Of a stretch of 64,000 nt of DNA, positions 27,301 through 35,035 are shown piece after piece. The stretch covers positions 50,104 through 114,103 of the forward strand of contig JAZTWX010000025.1 of assembly GCA_045636125.1 (NCBI GenBank), written 5' to 3'. The stretch comes from HGM04593 sp045636125. Lineage in GTDB: Bacteria > Bacteroidota > Bacteroidia > Bacteroidales > Bacteroidaceae. A program made the translations under genes and the position numbers. The notes beneath the pieces were generated by a model. The model saw only the letters and a program-made list of their open reading frames with translations. It was not told where the DNA came from and ran no database searches. Position 1 is the first letter of the stretch, and the number at the start of each line of letters is the position of its first letter.

Positions 27301-28746
27301 TCTATGAAACTTATTGCCACCAACGTAACGTATAACCTGATGGGCGACACCGTTTATATGGTGCCCAACAGAATTGCGCTACGCGACTTCCCCGTTACCG
27401 ACCACAAGAACCACAAAGGCCGGTTGAGCATAAATATAGACCACAACAGTTTCGACAATTTTACCTGCGACCTTAAAGCCGAGGCCGACAACCTGCTGGC
27501 CTATCACTCCGAGGGTTTCAACGGCGTGCCCTTCTATGGCACAGCATACGCAACGGGAACAATTGACCTCACAGCCAACAGCAAGGGAATATTCCTGCAC
27601 GCCAACGTGCGCAGCAACGAGGGTTCGTCGTTTGTATACGACTCATCAATTATGGGAAGCGTAACGAACAACAGCTTCATAACATTTACCGACAACAGCA
27701 AGAAATTACAGACAGCAGCATTTACCGCAAAAGGCACAAAGCCCAAGAAGAGCTACAACAGCCTTTTGAGCCGCCTTAACCTCGAATTTATGATAGAAGC
27801 CACACCCGACCTCCAGTTGAAGGTATTCACCAACCTCAGGAACGGCGACTACATCGACCTCTACGGCAACGGTACAATAGCGGCCGTGTTCGACGAGAAA
27901 GAGGGGTTCAGTATGAAAGGAAGGCTCGACCTTGAACGCGGAACGTACAAATTCACGATGCAGGATATATTCCCCAAGGAGTTCGACATTATAAAAGGAA
28001 GCACCCTCACATTCGACGGCGACCCCTTTCAGGCCGACCTTAACCTGAAGACAAAATACCTTGTAACGGGTGCATCGCTCAGCGACCTCGACCCCGAGAT
28101 AGAGCGCCAGAAGAGCGTGAAGGTAAACTGTCTTATGGACATTACCGGCAAGTTGGAAGCACCGCAATTGAGCTTCGACATTGAGCTGCCCGATGCCAAC
28201 GAGGAGCAACGCGAGCTGCTCGCCACTGCCATAAACACCCCCGAGCAGAAGAATATGCAGTTCATATATCTTATGGGAATTGGTAAATTCTACACGTTCG
28301 ACTACTACCGCAACGCCGACACCAACTCACAAAGCTCCACTGCAATGGAGTCGCTCATTTCGAACACCATTTCGGGGCAGCTCAACAATATGCTCTCGCA
28401 AATAATAGACAACCGCAACTGGAACATTTCGGGCAACTTCAGCAGCAGCGAGAAGGGGTGGAACAATATGGAGGTTGAGGGCATTCTCGAGGGGCGCCTG
28501 CTCGACAACCGCCTGCTCATAAACGGAAACTTCGGTTACCGCGAGAACCCTATGGCAAACACCAACTTTGTGGGAGACTTCGAGGTGCAGTGGATACTCG
28601 ACAAGAACGGCAAGGTGAGCCTGAAGGCCTACAACAAGACCAACGACCGCTACTTTACCGAAACAACCCTCACCACGCAGGGTGCCGGCATAATTCTGCG
28701 CCACGACTTCAACAACTGGCGCTGGTGGTTGCGCAACAAAAAATAG
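24379..28746 (+). CDS. tamB: TamB-domain protein (translocation and assembly module), apparent ATT start
   Basis: TamB-type proteins are very long periplasmic beta-taco bridges anchored in the inner membrane that carry lipid or assist outer-membrane protein assembly. The protein is about 1455 aa. It has an N-terminal signal anchor (IKFFKYIFVTLTVAFVVVY), repeated beta-strand modules over more than 1200 residues, and the C-terminal TamB domain. In that domain GRLDLERGTYKFTMQDIFPKEF is followed by a strand-rich segment with LPDANEEQRELLATAIN, and it ends WWLRNKK. The signal anchor is in frame only upstream of the first GTG (24427), and the only plausible start is the ATT at 24379; a TAA stop lies at 24364-24366. 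Either ATT is used, as in infC genes, or an ATG has mutated or been misread. Confidence 0.87.
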   Translation: MKFFKYIFVTLTVAFVVVYTLSLLFRFDATQHRVADYITYYMQKSAQLPISVGSVRVQQLNKIVLKEILVKDEKGDTAISIPKITAHISPTAFVGGEIRVNTLIVGTPLVSLNREKPGAPLNIQFLLDKLAGDSSSVESTLPDIRISHIQLYDGTFKYHEGGETPGCGTFDPAHINVSDINCSLALKKLNSDTLSLYIRSISGKEASGLALNRLRATVEACPGKASIEKLSIELPGSYVSSKKIALTTKGKGKFSIKGEIDGKKIAASDFSPLFPMLGTPLPLLGLNITVNGNEKSTKAQINATTGDNSIALKSTLQIENLKAAEKRKIKLSLTDCTIKSSAIEHLQKLVGDSTDNLAILKRVGDAKLHLTANTDHSTIKGYIELNTPSGTLDGDFFADKEQNYRTSLRGNGVNIGRITGEKEIKKADIEINAHGDFKGEEPDGRVLAIIDKLNYNNYEYAPIEVYCTHNAAVKTATIRTVDDNASGHIQLTHNSKETKIRASIDSVKPQNLNFNYCEGTLSAIVEADFAKKEGEKTHFDAHIYNLTLTTPDDKKIIRSLNIADNNLSDTRYLIISSDFLDANIAGHFNYGELAGTFENIFHTHLSAISGSRKPRRTNNEYSFNFNIRNTEAFSRIFNLPVTINEKSTISGSCDDNRKFFYINADINNADVNSDKYRNIKFTGFADNDKIVLDATLYAPQVVKNTIRYDTPAKDMKIEARAEIRDNAAKNRVHWTRNAAPVNNGTFEFDLALERGKNNALSFTADIKPNEIVYNNNLWNISPCRISGNGETFAVNNLHLNSNRQWIKIDGNIGKTDDDILGISLNDINMETIFDIVNFHSVEFGGDATGDITLSRLLDGAQFSSSLNVKKFTFEKGLLGELDLSAVWDDEMKAVLIHGDANDDEENARTIVSGLISPANDTINLHIDANRTSLAFLNNYLDGILTDIKGHGTGDVYVLGKLSEPNLAGKAYAEGSMKLIATNVTYNLMGDTVYMVPNRIALRDFPVTDHKNHKGRLSINIDHNSFDNFTCDLKAEADNLLAYHSEGFNGVPFYGTAYATGTIDLTANSKGIFLHANVRSNEGSSFVYDSSIMGSVTNNSFITFTDNSKKLQTAAFTAKGTKPKKSYNSLLSRLNLEFMIEATPDLQLKVFTNLRNGDYIDLYGNGTIAAVFDEKEGFSMKGRLDLERGTYKFTMQDIFPKEFDIIKGSTLTFDGDPFQADLNLKTKYLVTGASLSDLDPEIERQKSVKVNCLMDITGKLEAPQLSFDIELPDANEEQRELLATAINTPEQKNMQFIYLMGIGKFYTFDYYRNADTNSQSSTAMESLISNTISGQLNNMLSQIIDNRNWNISGNFSSSEKGWNNMEVEGILEGRLLDNRLLINGNFGYRENPMANTNFVGDFEVQWILDKNGKVSLKAYNKTNDRYFTETTLTTQGAGIILRHDFNNWRWWLRNKK

Positions 28747-28778
28747 CACCACAGCCGCAAGCATTTGAAAATAATCAC

Positions 28779-28786
28779 TATATTCG
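28779..28786 (+). promoter_or_regulatory. -7-like element upstream of argF'
   Basis: TATATTCG differs from TAnnTTTG at one base and sits 30 bases before the argF' ATG. Confidence 0.35.
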
Positions 28787-28815
28787 CACAATAAATAAAA
28801 AACGGAGATACAACA

Positions 28816-29769
28816 ATGAGAAATTTTCTTACAGTAAACGACATAGGCGACCTTAAAAGCGCCGTAAAAGAGGCACTCGAAATTAAAGCCGACCGCTACA
28901 AATACTGCGAGCTTGGCAAGAACAAGACACTTATGATGGTGTTCTTCAATTCGAGCCTGCGCACCCGCTTGAGCACACAAAAGGCAGCGCTCAACCTTGG
29001 AATGAACGTAATTGTACTCGACATTAACCAGGGAGCGTGGAAGCTCGAAACCGAGCGCGGAGTAATTATGGACGGCGACAAACCCGAGCACATTCTCGAA
29101 GCCATCCCCGTTATGGGCAGTTACTGCGATGTTATAGGCGTGCGCTCTTTTGCACGTTTCGAGAACAAGGCCGACGACTACAACGAGGTCATCATAAACC
29201 AATTCATAAAATATTCGGGCCGCCCGGTCTTTTCAATGGAGGCAGCAACCCGCCACCCCCTGCAAAGCTTTGCCGACCTCATAACCATTGAGGAGCACAA
29301 GACCAAGGAGCGTCCCAAAGTAGTTCTCACCTGGGCACCCCACCCCAAAGCACTGCCACAGGCCGTTCCCAACTCCTTTGCCGAGTGGATGAACGCGGCC
29401 GACTATGAATTTGTTATCACTCACCCCAAAGGCTACGAGCTCGACCCCCAATTTGTGGGTAACGCCCGTGTGGAGTACGACCAGATGAAAGCCTTTGAGG
29501 GAGCCGACTTTGTATATGCCAAGAACTGGGCTGCCTACACAGGCGACAACTACGGAAAAGTGCTCTGCACCGACCGCAGCTGGACCGTGAGCGACCGCCA
29601 GATGGCCGTTACCAACAACGCCCACTTTATGCACTGCCTGCCCGTGCGCCGCAATATGATTGTTACCGACGAGGTTATAGAGAGCCCCCGCTCGCTTGTA
29701 ATACCCGAGGCTGCCAACCGCGAAATTTCGGCCACCGTGGTGCTTAAAAGAATAATCGAGGGGCTGTAA
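28816..29769 (+). CDS. argF': N-succinylornithine carbamoyltransferase
   Basis: This enzyme transfers a carbamoyl group to N-succinylornithine in the Bacteroidota variant of arginine synthesis, replacing ordinary ornithine carbamoyltransferase. The 317-aa product has SSLRTRLSTQ (carbamoyl-phosphate site, residues 47-56), WKLETERGVIMDGDKPEH, ATRHPLQSFADL, and HCLPVRR near the C-terminus. Position 90 is Pro, in GDKPEH. Published work on the Bacteroides fragilis enzyme found that Pro90 there, in place of Glu92 of the Xanthomonas acetylornithine enzyme, gives preference for succinylornithine; the same residue here supports that substrate. No other arg genes are in the window. It is followed by a strong terminator. 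Confidence 0.93.
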   Translation: MRNFLTVNDIGDLKSAVKEALEIKADRYKYCELGKNKTLMMVFFNSSLRTRLSTQKAALNLGMNVIVLDINQGAWKLETERGVIMDGDKPEHILEAIPVMGSYCDVIGVRSFARFENKADDYNEVIINQFIKYSGRPVFSMEAATRHPLQSFADLITIEEHKTKERPKVVLTWAPHPKALPQAVPNSFAEWMNAADYEFVITHPKGYELDPQFVGNARVEYDQMKAFEGADFVYAKNWAAYTGDNYGKVLCTDRSWTVSDRQMAVTNNAHFMHCLPVRRNMIVTDEVIESPRSLVIPEAANREISATVVLKRIIEGL

Positions 29770-29800
29770 TGCGCAAAGCGTTGCAAACACCATAAAACAG

Positions 29801-29828
29801 AAAATGAGGCTGCGCGCAGCCTCATTTT
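29801..29828 (+). terminator. Terminator of argF'
   Basis: This is a 28-base near-perfect palindrome, AAAATGAGGCTGC paired with its complement, with a tiny loop and T tract. Confidence 0.85.
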
Positions 29829-29878
29829 TATTACCTATGACAAAAACAAAAAGCCCATAGCAGGGCATCACCGACATT

Positions 29879-30604
29879 ATGACCACCCACGCACTAATAT
29901 TCCTTTTAACCATCGCCGCCAGCTTCATACAGCGGGCGAGCGGTTTCGGCTTTGGAATATTCGTGATGATGTTTTTCCCCTTCATACTACCATCGTATGG
30001 CGAGTGCATCACCCTTTCGGGGCTGCTTGCGGGAACAACCGCGCTCTTCATTACCCTGCGGCAGTGGAAACACATTTGCTGGCGCAGCGTGGCAGTAATA
30101 ATCCTTTTTAATATTATAGCCTCGTTCATTGCCATTGAATTTATGTCGTCGCTTGGCAACGACACCCTAAAGCGCTGCTTGGGCGCCGTGCTTGTGGCCG
30201 TTGCACTCTATTTTCTCTTTTGGGAGAAGAAGATGACAACGCTTTTCGGCAGCAACAAGGCGCGGGCGGTAATTGGCACAATAAGCGGCATTATGGGCGG
30301 TGTGTTCGCAATGCCCGGCCCTGCTGTGGTATTCTACTGCATTGGCGCCATAAAGGATAAAATGCAATATATGGCCACGATGCAGGCATTGTCGGTGGTA
30401 TTCAACATATTCTACACACTCTTTCGCTCCCGAGCGGGCTTTTTCACCCCCAACACTTTTTTCTACTGGGGCGCGGGCATTGGCGGCATTCTCATTGGCT
30501 CTATGATAGGTGCCTGGTGTTTCAAGCGAATAAGCCGCGAGACGCTGCGCCGCGCTGTGTGCGTGCTTATGATTATAAGCGGCATTATAGCAATTCTCAA
30601 ATAG
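29879..30604 (+). CDS. Sulfite exporter TauE/SafE family permease
   Basis: The 241-aa integral membrane protein has about eight helices in two similar halves, as in the TauE/SafE (DUF81) family. Each half has a Gly-rich first helix: residues near the start with SFIQRASGFGFGIFVMMFFP, and GTISGIMGGVFAMPGPAVVFY in the second half. Family members move organosulfur compounds or small anions; the substrate here is unknown. It lies alone between the argF' terminator and the divergently unrelated BlaI operators, and no sulfur-metabolism genes are nearby. Confidence 0.85.
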   Translation: MTTHALIFLLTIAASFIQRASGFGFGIFVMMFFPFILPSYGECITLSGLLAGTTALFITLRQWKHICWRSVAVIILFNIIASFIAIEFMSSLGNDTLKRCLGAVLVAVALYFLFWEKKMTTLFGSNKARAVIGTISGIMGGVFAMPGPAVVFYCIGAIKDKMQYMATMQALSVVFNIFYTLFRSRAGFFTPNTFFYWGAGIGGILIGSMIGAWCFKRISRETLRRAVCVLMIISGIIAILK

Positions 30605-30639
30605 CTGCCGATACAAATTTTCCACCCTTCACATTTTTT

Positions 30640-30705
30640 AACTATAAAAATTAGTTTGCCAACTAAAAATTATAGTTATTTGCACTTGAACTAAAAAATA
30701 TAGTT
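30640..30705 (+). promoter_or_regulatory. Triple palindromic operator of the BlaI-type repressor
   Basis: There are three copies of the 17-bp palindrome AACTA-N7-TAGTT, at 30640-30656, 30661-30677 and 30689-30705. All match the half-sites perfectly, and they lie just before the repressor gene. They overlap a probable promoter (TTTG at 30655-30658 and GTTATTTG at 30675-30682). Autoregulation by the adjacent repressor is inferred. Confidence 0.7.
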
Positions 30706-30710
30706 GAAAA

Positions 30711-31073
30711 ATGGACAAGAAACTCACCAAACGCGAAGAGGAGATAATGAACCTCTTCTGGGCCAAAGGGCCGCTCTTTGTGAAGGAGCTCATCCCCTTT
30801 TTCGGCGACCCCAAGCCCCACATTAACACCCTCTCGACCATTGTTCGCGGGCTCGAAGAGAAAGGCTACATAACCCACAAGGCTTTTGGCAACACACACC
30901 AATATTATGCAGCCGTGAGCAAGAGCGAATATGGGAGAAAGAGCCTGAAAAACATCGTAAGCCAATATTTCAAAAACTCCTATTTGAGCGTGGTATCTTC
31001 GCTTGTTAAGGATGAAAAAATATCGCTCAACGAACTTAAAGAGCTTATCGAGAAGATTAAAAATGAGAAATAG
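30711..31073 (+). CDS. BlaI/MecI/CopY family transcriptional repressor
   Basis: The 120-aa product is a winged-helix repressor of the Penicillinase_R family. It starts KLTKREEEIMNLFWAKGPLFVKELIPFF, the family's first helices, has the recognition region HINTLSTIVRGLEEKGYITHK, and a C-terminal dimerisation helix pair. In the BlaI system, a membrane M56 peptidase leads to cleavage of the repressor; here such a peptidase gene follows 9 bases later, so the two should form one signal-response unit. Family target genes are usually beta-lactamases or copper ATPases, but in Bacteroidota such pairs are often stand-alone. The gene is preceded by three perfect palindromes that are the likely operators. 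Confidence 0.92.
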   Translation: MDKKLTKREEEIMNLFWAKGPLFVKELIPFFGDPKPHINTLSTIVRGLEEKGYITHKAFGNTHQYYAAVSKSEYGRKSLKNIVSQYFKNSYLSVVSSLVKDEKISLNELKELIEKIKNEK

Positions 31074-31082
31074 AAGCACACA

Positions 31083-33116
31083 ATGGAAGCCTTTCTCACA
31101 TATTTATTGAAAAGCGCAGCGTTGCTCGCTCTGTTTGTGCCACTCTTTAAGGTGCTTATGCAGAACGAAACATTCCACCGCCTCAACCGTTTCTCCCTTT
31201 TGGGCATAATAGCATTGTCGCTCGCACTGCCACTTGTAAACATAGGCATAGAAACACCGTTTAACCGCCTCCTTATCAATGAGCAACAAGAGCCCGGCAT
31301 ATCAACTATTGAAATAATTGAAATTGGAACCGCCACCCCTGCAATGCCGCAAACGGCTGTTGAGACAAGCGACATTATTGCTGCAGTGTACATTGCAGCA
31401 GCCTTGCTTATGCTCGCACGCTTTATAATAATGTATGCAAGCCTTGCAAGAATAATAAAAAGGAGCAAAATAATTGACAGCGCACCGCACACCACACAAC
31501 GAATAACGCTGCACGTTACCGACGACGAAAAGATAAAACCTTTCAGCTGGTTCGGGCACGTTGTGATAAACAAGAGCGACTTGTGCGACGGTGGCCCTGA
31601 AATTATAACTCACGAAGCAGCACACGCCCGCGCGCTCCACTCACTCGACATTCTGCTGCTGGAACTTCTAATAATTATTCAGTGGTTCAACCCGGCGGCG
31701 TGGATGGCCAAAAAATGCATAATGAGCATACACGAATTTGAGGCCGACGACGCTGTGATAGCAAGCGGAACAAGCATAGAAACATACAGGGAATTAATCA
31801 TAAAAAAAGCCGTTGGCGCAAGGCTCTACTCTATTGCCAACAGCTTTAATCACAGTTCAACCATAAAACGTATCACTATGATGTGCAAGAAAAAATCCAA
31901 TTTGTGGAGATGCAGCAAATTACTCTGCACCCTCCCTGTGGCAGCAATTGCCACGCTGCTCTTTTCGCAGCCCGAGAGTATTAACGCCACCGAGCAACCG
32001 AGCATCGGCAAAGTTACAACAATTGCTACAAACAAGCAAGAGCCACAGCCGGCAATTGCACCAGTGGCCGCCTACGAGAAAAAAGTAAAAACAGTGGGCG
32101 ACGTGAGCAAAGCAACACCCAACGACACTGTCCCGAACAAAGAAAGAGTTTACCAAGTTGTGGAACAAATGCCACAATTCCCCGGCGGACAGGCAGCAAT
32201 GATGCAGTTCCTGCAAAAATCCATCCGCTACCCGGCCGAGGCTCGTGAGGCCGACGCCGAGGGAAGAGCCTTTGTAAACTTTATCGTGAGCGATAAAGGA
32301 GAAATTCTCAACATAACAATTGTAAAAAGTACCGGCAACGCAGCGCTCGACAAAGAGGCTGTGCGCGTAGTTAGTTCAATGCCCGCCTGGTCACCCGGCA
32401 AACAGGGAGGCAAGGCCGTGTACACACAGCTTACACTGCCCGTAGCATTCAAATTAAGCAACCCTAAAAAAGTTTCCAAAGCGCTTTTCTTGCCCAGAGA
32501 AGAGAAGAACGGGAGCGCAAAAGAAACAAATAGCCCGCTGCTTATAATAAACGGCGCGGTATACGAAGGCAATGCAGGCATCATCAACAACATAAAGGAA
32601 GAGGATATTGAGAGCATAAATGTTCTCCAGGAGGAAGCAGCCACAAAACTGTACGGCGAAAAGGGTAAATATGGTGCCATCATGCTTGAACTTAAAAAGC
32701 ACATGCAGTTCGACCCAAAGACAAAGAGCTTTACCTACGACGATGCAAGCAGCAGCAAGGAGCCGCAAATATATCAATTCAATGTAGGCATAAAGCCGGA
32801 CAATGCGACACCGGAGAAATTCGACACCCCGGGAGCAGAGTTCATTGGAGATACAAGCGACCTGCAACTGGGCAACAGAAAGACAGTGCTTGAGAGCGGG
32901 CTCACCGAAGGGAGCGTTACAATAGAATTCAATGTGGAGACCGACGGCACCATCACATTTGCCAAGGTAACAAAGAGTTCAGGTAACAACGCCGTGGATA
33001 GCGAGGCGTTAGCACTCATCTACAACACCCAAAAGAAATGGAAACCCGCCACAAAAGATGGCAAGCCCGTGCGTTCGAGGCCCTCATTAACACTCACTTT
33101 CTCAAAAAAGGGGTAA
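31083..33116 (+). CDS. M56 (BlaR1-type) membrane metallopeptidase fused to TonB, plug-like and second TonB-like domains
   Basis: The 677-aa protein has membrane helices at about residues 5-25, 37-55 and 97-119. A cytoplasmic zinc-peptidase region carries HEAAH (177-181) and HEFEADD (217-223), the M56 motifs of BlaR1 and MecR1. A fourth helix follows at about 283-297. The outer part is not a penicillin-binding sensor. It consists of a TonB C-terminal domain (about 357-459, with FPGG, GRAFVNFIV, W-PGKQGGK), a segment resembling the plug of TonB-dependent receptors (about 485-540, with LLIINGAVY, EEDIESINVLQEE, LYGEKGKYGAIMLEL), and a degenerate second TonB-like domain (about 600-675). It is downstream of the BlaI-type repressor and probably activates it by proteolysis. 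The ligand is unknown. Confidence 0.88.
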   Translation: MEAFLTYLLKSAALLALFVPLFKVLMQNETFHRLNRFSLLGIIALSLALPLVNIGIETPFNRLLINEQQEPGISTIEIIEIGTATPAMPQTAVETSDIIAAVYIAAALLMLARFIIMYASLARIIKRSKIIDSAPHTTQRITLHVTDDEKIKPFSWFGHVVINKSDLCDGGPEIITHEAAHARALHSLDILLLELLIIIQWFNPAAWMAKKCIMSIHEFEADDAVIASGTSIETYRELIIKKAVGARLYSIANSFNHSSTIKRITMMCKKKSNLWRCSKLLCTLPVAAIATLLFSQPESINATEQPSIGKVTTIATNKQEPQPAIAPVAAYEKKVKTVGDVSKATPNDTVPNKERVYQVVEQMPQFPGGQAAMMQFLQKSIRYPAEAREADAEGRAFVNFIVSDKGEILNITIVKSTGNAALDKEAVRVVSSMPAWSPGKQGGKAVYTQLTLPVAFKLSNPKKVSKALFLPREEKNGSAKETNSPLLIINGAVYEGNAGIINNIKEEDIESINVLQEEAATKLYGEKGKYGAIMLELKKHMQFDPKTKSFTYDDASSSKEPQIYQFNVGIKPDNATPEKFDTPGAEFIGDTSDLQLGNRKTVLESGLTEGSVTIEFNVETDGTITFAKVTKSSGNNAVDSEALALIYNTQKKWKPATKDGKPVRSRPSLTLTFSKKG

Positions 33117-33142
33117 GGAGGCACACTAAAGAATCATAACGT

Positions 33143-33185
33143 AAAAAAAAGAATTATGGCGACCAATCTACTTTTGGTCGCCATA
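33143..33185 (-). terminator. Hairpin terminator shared by the M56 and 33.3-kb genes
   Basis: An 11-bp perfect stem (33155-33165 with 33175-33185) is followed, on the minus strand, by eight T (33143-33150). It is best placed to stop the leftward two-gene unit, but it may also act rightward. Confidence 0.75.
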
Positions 33186-33263
33186 TCTCTTATACTACTA
33201 AATGTTATGCACATCGCACACAAGAACAAAATAATCAAGCTTCGCGCACAAGTGCAGCAATGA
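33156..33263 (+). CDS. Possible 35-residue hydrophobic small protein
   Basis: An ATG after an A-rich stretch (GTAAAAAAAAGAATT) opens a 35-codon frame. It encodes one hydrophobic helix (about residues 4-18, LLLVAISLILLNV-like) and a basic, helical tail ending QVQQ. This is the usual form of a small single-span membrane protein, and the initiation region looks like that of other genes here. Against it, the first 30 bases also form the terminator hairpin at 33155-33185, and with no homologue known to me the frame may be chance. It would follow the M56 fusion by 39 bases. Confidence 0.25.
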   Translation: MATNLLLVAISLILLNVMHIAHKNKIIKLRAQVQQ

Positions 33264-33282
33264 ACTATAATGAAATTTCGGT

Positions 33283-33966
33283 TTATTTCCTATAATCGTT
33301 AAAGTTGTATCGAAAATTCCTATTGTTGAATTTCCTTTCGTATTCTTCTCTTTTGTGAGGAAACAATGCTGGGTAATTTATTCCATCGTAGAAATATTCA
33401 AACGCAATGCGGGAAATCTCCAATTCTACCGGAAATTTATCTTTGTTTCTGCTATATAAATCCTTGAAATGCTCTTCTCTATTACATTCTGTTACTGTGG
33501 ACCAACAGAATTCCCAAAATTGCATTTGATGTCCTTTTCGCAGTTTAGACAGATAGCAGAATACCAAATCCTCGTGACCAAGTATATACCCAATCAAATA
33601 ATCCTGATAAACACTTGTACATTCACAGTTCTCCTTCATACCGATTGTAAGGTCTATTATCTTTTTGCATAGTACCGTATCACTTATATGCGACAATCCT
33701 ATCAATGTCGTTAAATGCTCGGTACACATATTGCTTATTGAATAATCGAAGTTCTCATCGTCTATGTATGAGTATGTCATATAAAATTCCAACCACGTTG
33801 AGGGATATGCTTCCAAGAACTTCATTTCAGTTTCCGGAGTACGTTCTCCATTTATTAGAGTTCTGAATGCATCATTCAATCTTGCAGTATCGACAGGAAA
33901 ATATTGCGCAGTTGAGGTTGCAAGCAGCATACCAAGTAGCAGTATGGTACAAAATATTCGTTTCAT
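33283..33966 (-). CDS. Periplasmic protein of unknown function, downstream partner of the DUF5675-like gene
   Basis: The 227-aa product, read from the ATG at 33966, has a classical Sec signal (MKRIFCTILLLGMLLATSTAQ) without a lipobox. The mature part is mostly helical, has several scattered cysteines, is rich in Tyr, Phe and Glu, and ends in a basic Arg/Asn-rich tail. I recognise no family. It starts 4 bases after the preceding gene stops, so the two are tightly coupled. Its position behind a gene for a signal-less protein with a peptidoglycan-enzyme-like motif would suit an immunity or inhibitor protein, but that is inference. Composition is clearly more AT-rich than the flanking rarA and tamB genes. 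Confidence 0.6.
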   Translation of the reverse strand: MKRIFCTILLLGMLLATSTAQYFPVDTARLNDAFRTLINGERTPETEMKFLEAYPSTWLEFYMTYSYIDDENFDYSISNMCTEHLTTLIGLSHISDTVLCKKIIDLTIGMKENCECTSVYQDYLIGYILGHEDLVFCYLSKLRKGHQMQFWEFCWSTVTECNREEHFKDLYSRNKDKFPVELEISRIAFEYFYDGINYPALFPHKREEYERKFNNRNFRYNFNDYRK

Positions 33967-33970
33967 ATAT

Positions 33971-34612
33971 CTATTTTTTATAAAGTTCCTCAAAATGAGG
34001 GCCTACATTTATTTTAATACCGCAACATCCATAGTTATTAAAAAAATCAAATAGCTCTCGCTTTTTTCCCGCATCTTGTATAGTGTAATCTTGTATCTCC
34101 TCATCAAAGCTAAATGAAACTCCCGGTATATAACAACCGGTGGTGTTTTCTCCACTATTCCCGCCGTGTATTGCTATACCACTACGTCCGGGAGGATTAT
34201 CTATATACCAATCGTATCGAAGCACAATATCGCTTTCTCTTAAGTTCTTTTCCCCTCCCTCTATTCTTCTTTTAAGTATTCTTCTTCTCATCTCATTCTT
34301 TGGAATCACCTCATATCCTCCACTCATAATTGCGGTATCGCTATTTGGTGTTCTTGCTTTTTCAAAATCTATTTTCGGTTCCAAAAAGAAACCTTTCATA
34401 GAATCGACTTTATTACCTTGTCCGTCATATGCAATCGCAAGAAATGCGCTAATGGTACTTTCTTTTCCCGGATATAACCTATTTGTATGTATGACAACAT
34501 TAGTTTTGGGTTTATTGTTGTCACCATTTATCGGCTCGTCATAAATTTTTCCAAGCATAGCGTCTTCAATAAGGCTTGATACCCTTTGTCTGTTGTGAGA
34601 AAAATCATTCAT
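33971..34612 (-). CDS. DUF5675-like protein with L,D-transpeptidase-like His/Cys motif
   Basis: The 213-aa product, read from the ATG at 34612, has no signal peptide. Residues from about 38 resemble DUF5675: a first strand (VVIHTNRLYP), FFLEP where the family has LED, IMSGGYEVIP where it has IPAGxY-V, and a closing IHGGNSGENTTGCYIPG (residues 148-164) where it has IHxGN-xDTxGC. The His149 and Cys160 spacing recalls the HG...HGC site of L,D-transpeptidases, although that resemblance is by eye. An upstream extension to 34693 lacks an ATG. It is transcribed from a copy of the 65-bp promoter module (34640-34704) and is coupled to the secreted protein downstream. Confidence 0.6.
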   Translation of the reverse strand: MNDFSHNRQRVSSLIEDAMLGKIYDEPINGDNNKPKTNVVIHTNRLYPGKESTISAFLAIAYDGQGNKVDSMKGFFLEPKIDFEKARTPNSDTAIMSGGYEVIPKNEMRRRILKRRIEGGEKNLRESDIVLRYDWYIDNPPGRSGIAIHGGNSGENTTGCYIPGVSFSFDEEIQDYTIQDAGKKRELFDFFNNYGCCGIKINVGPHFEELYKK

Positions 34613-34639
34613 ATTGTTTTTTTCAACAAAAGTATAGCG

Positions 34640-34704
34640 CAAATATAGAAACAAACGAGCGAGAAATATCAAACCTGCTTGGATATTTCTCACAGCGAGT
34701 GCAG
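34640..34704 (-). repeat. 65-bp promoter module, copy 1
   Basis: On the minus strand the copy runs from CTGCACTCGCTG through TTTCTCGCTCGTTTG to the -7 element TATATTTG, exactly 65 bases, ending 27 bases before the ATG of the DUF5675-like gene. It shares its first ten bases and its TCTCGCTCGTTTGTT block with the copies at 53811 and 59244. Confidence 0.75.
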
Positions 34705-35035
34705 AAGATATTCGAGGTTTACCTCAAATATAGGAATAAGGTTGCTAAAATACTATTTTCCTTAGATACAAATATATGTTGCAGATTTATATAGTTTATA
34801 TGCCGCCTTTTATAGTCCATTGCGCACAAGTGCGATAAGGCGTGGCCGCCCTTGACTACGTGAACGGAAGAGGCCTGTCGTGTAACGATGGAAGTGATTG
34901 CACCCACAAGGGTTCATACCATAAGACACTTGCGCCACAATGCGTTGTAAAAGGATACACAAGGCACTTATGTTGCAACAACAGAAATATAAAGTCATTA
35001 TACAAGAGTAGCACGACCTATTTTCGAAATAAATT
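34705..35035. other. Gene-free stretch with a hairpin, between the 34-kb unit and rarA
   Basis: No frame of convincing composition is present. The left third is AT-rich. From 34800 composition rises and includes an imperfect hairpin (34802-34809 with about 34838-34848, and a nested GCGCA/TGCGA pair). Two overlapping minus-strand frames of about 60 codons look like decayed coding sequence, but I recognise no product. Confidence 0.4.

Noticed and set aside
34719..34998. Two overlapping minus-strand frames of about 62 codons between the 34-kb unit and rarA
   Set aside because: Neither has a plausible start region or a recognisable product; at most they are remnants.
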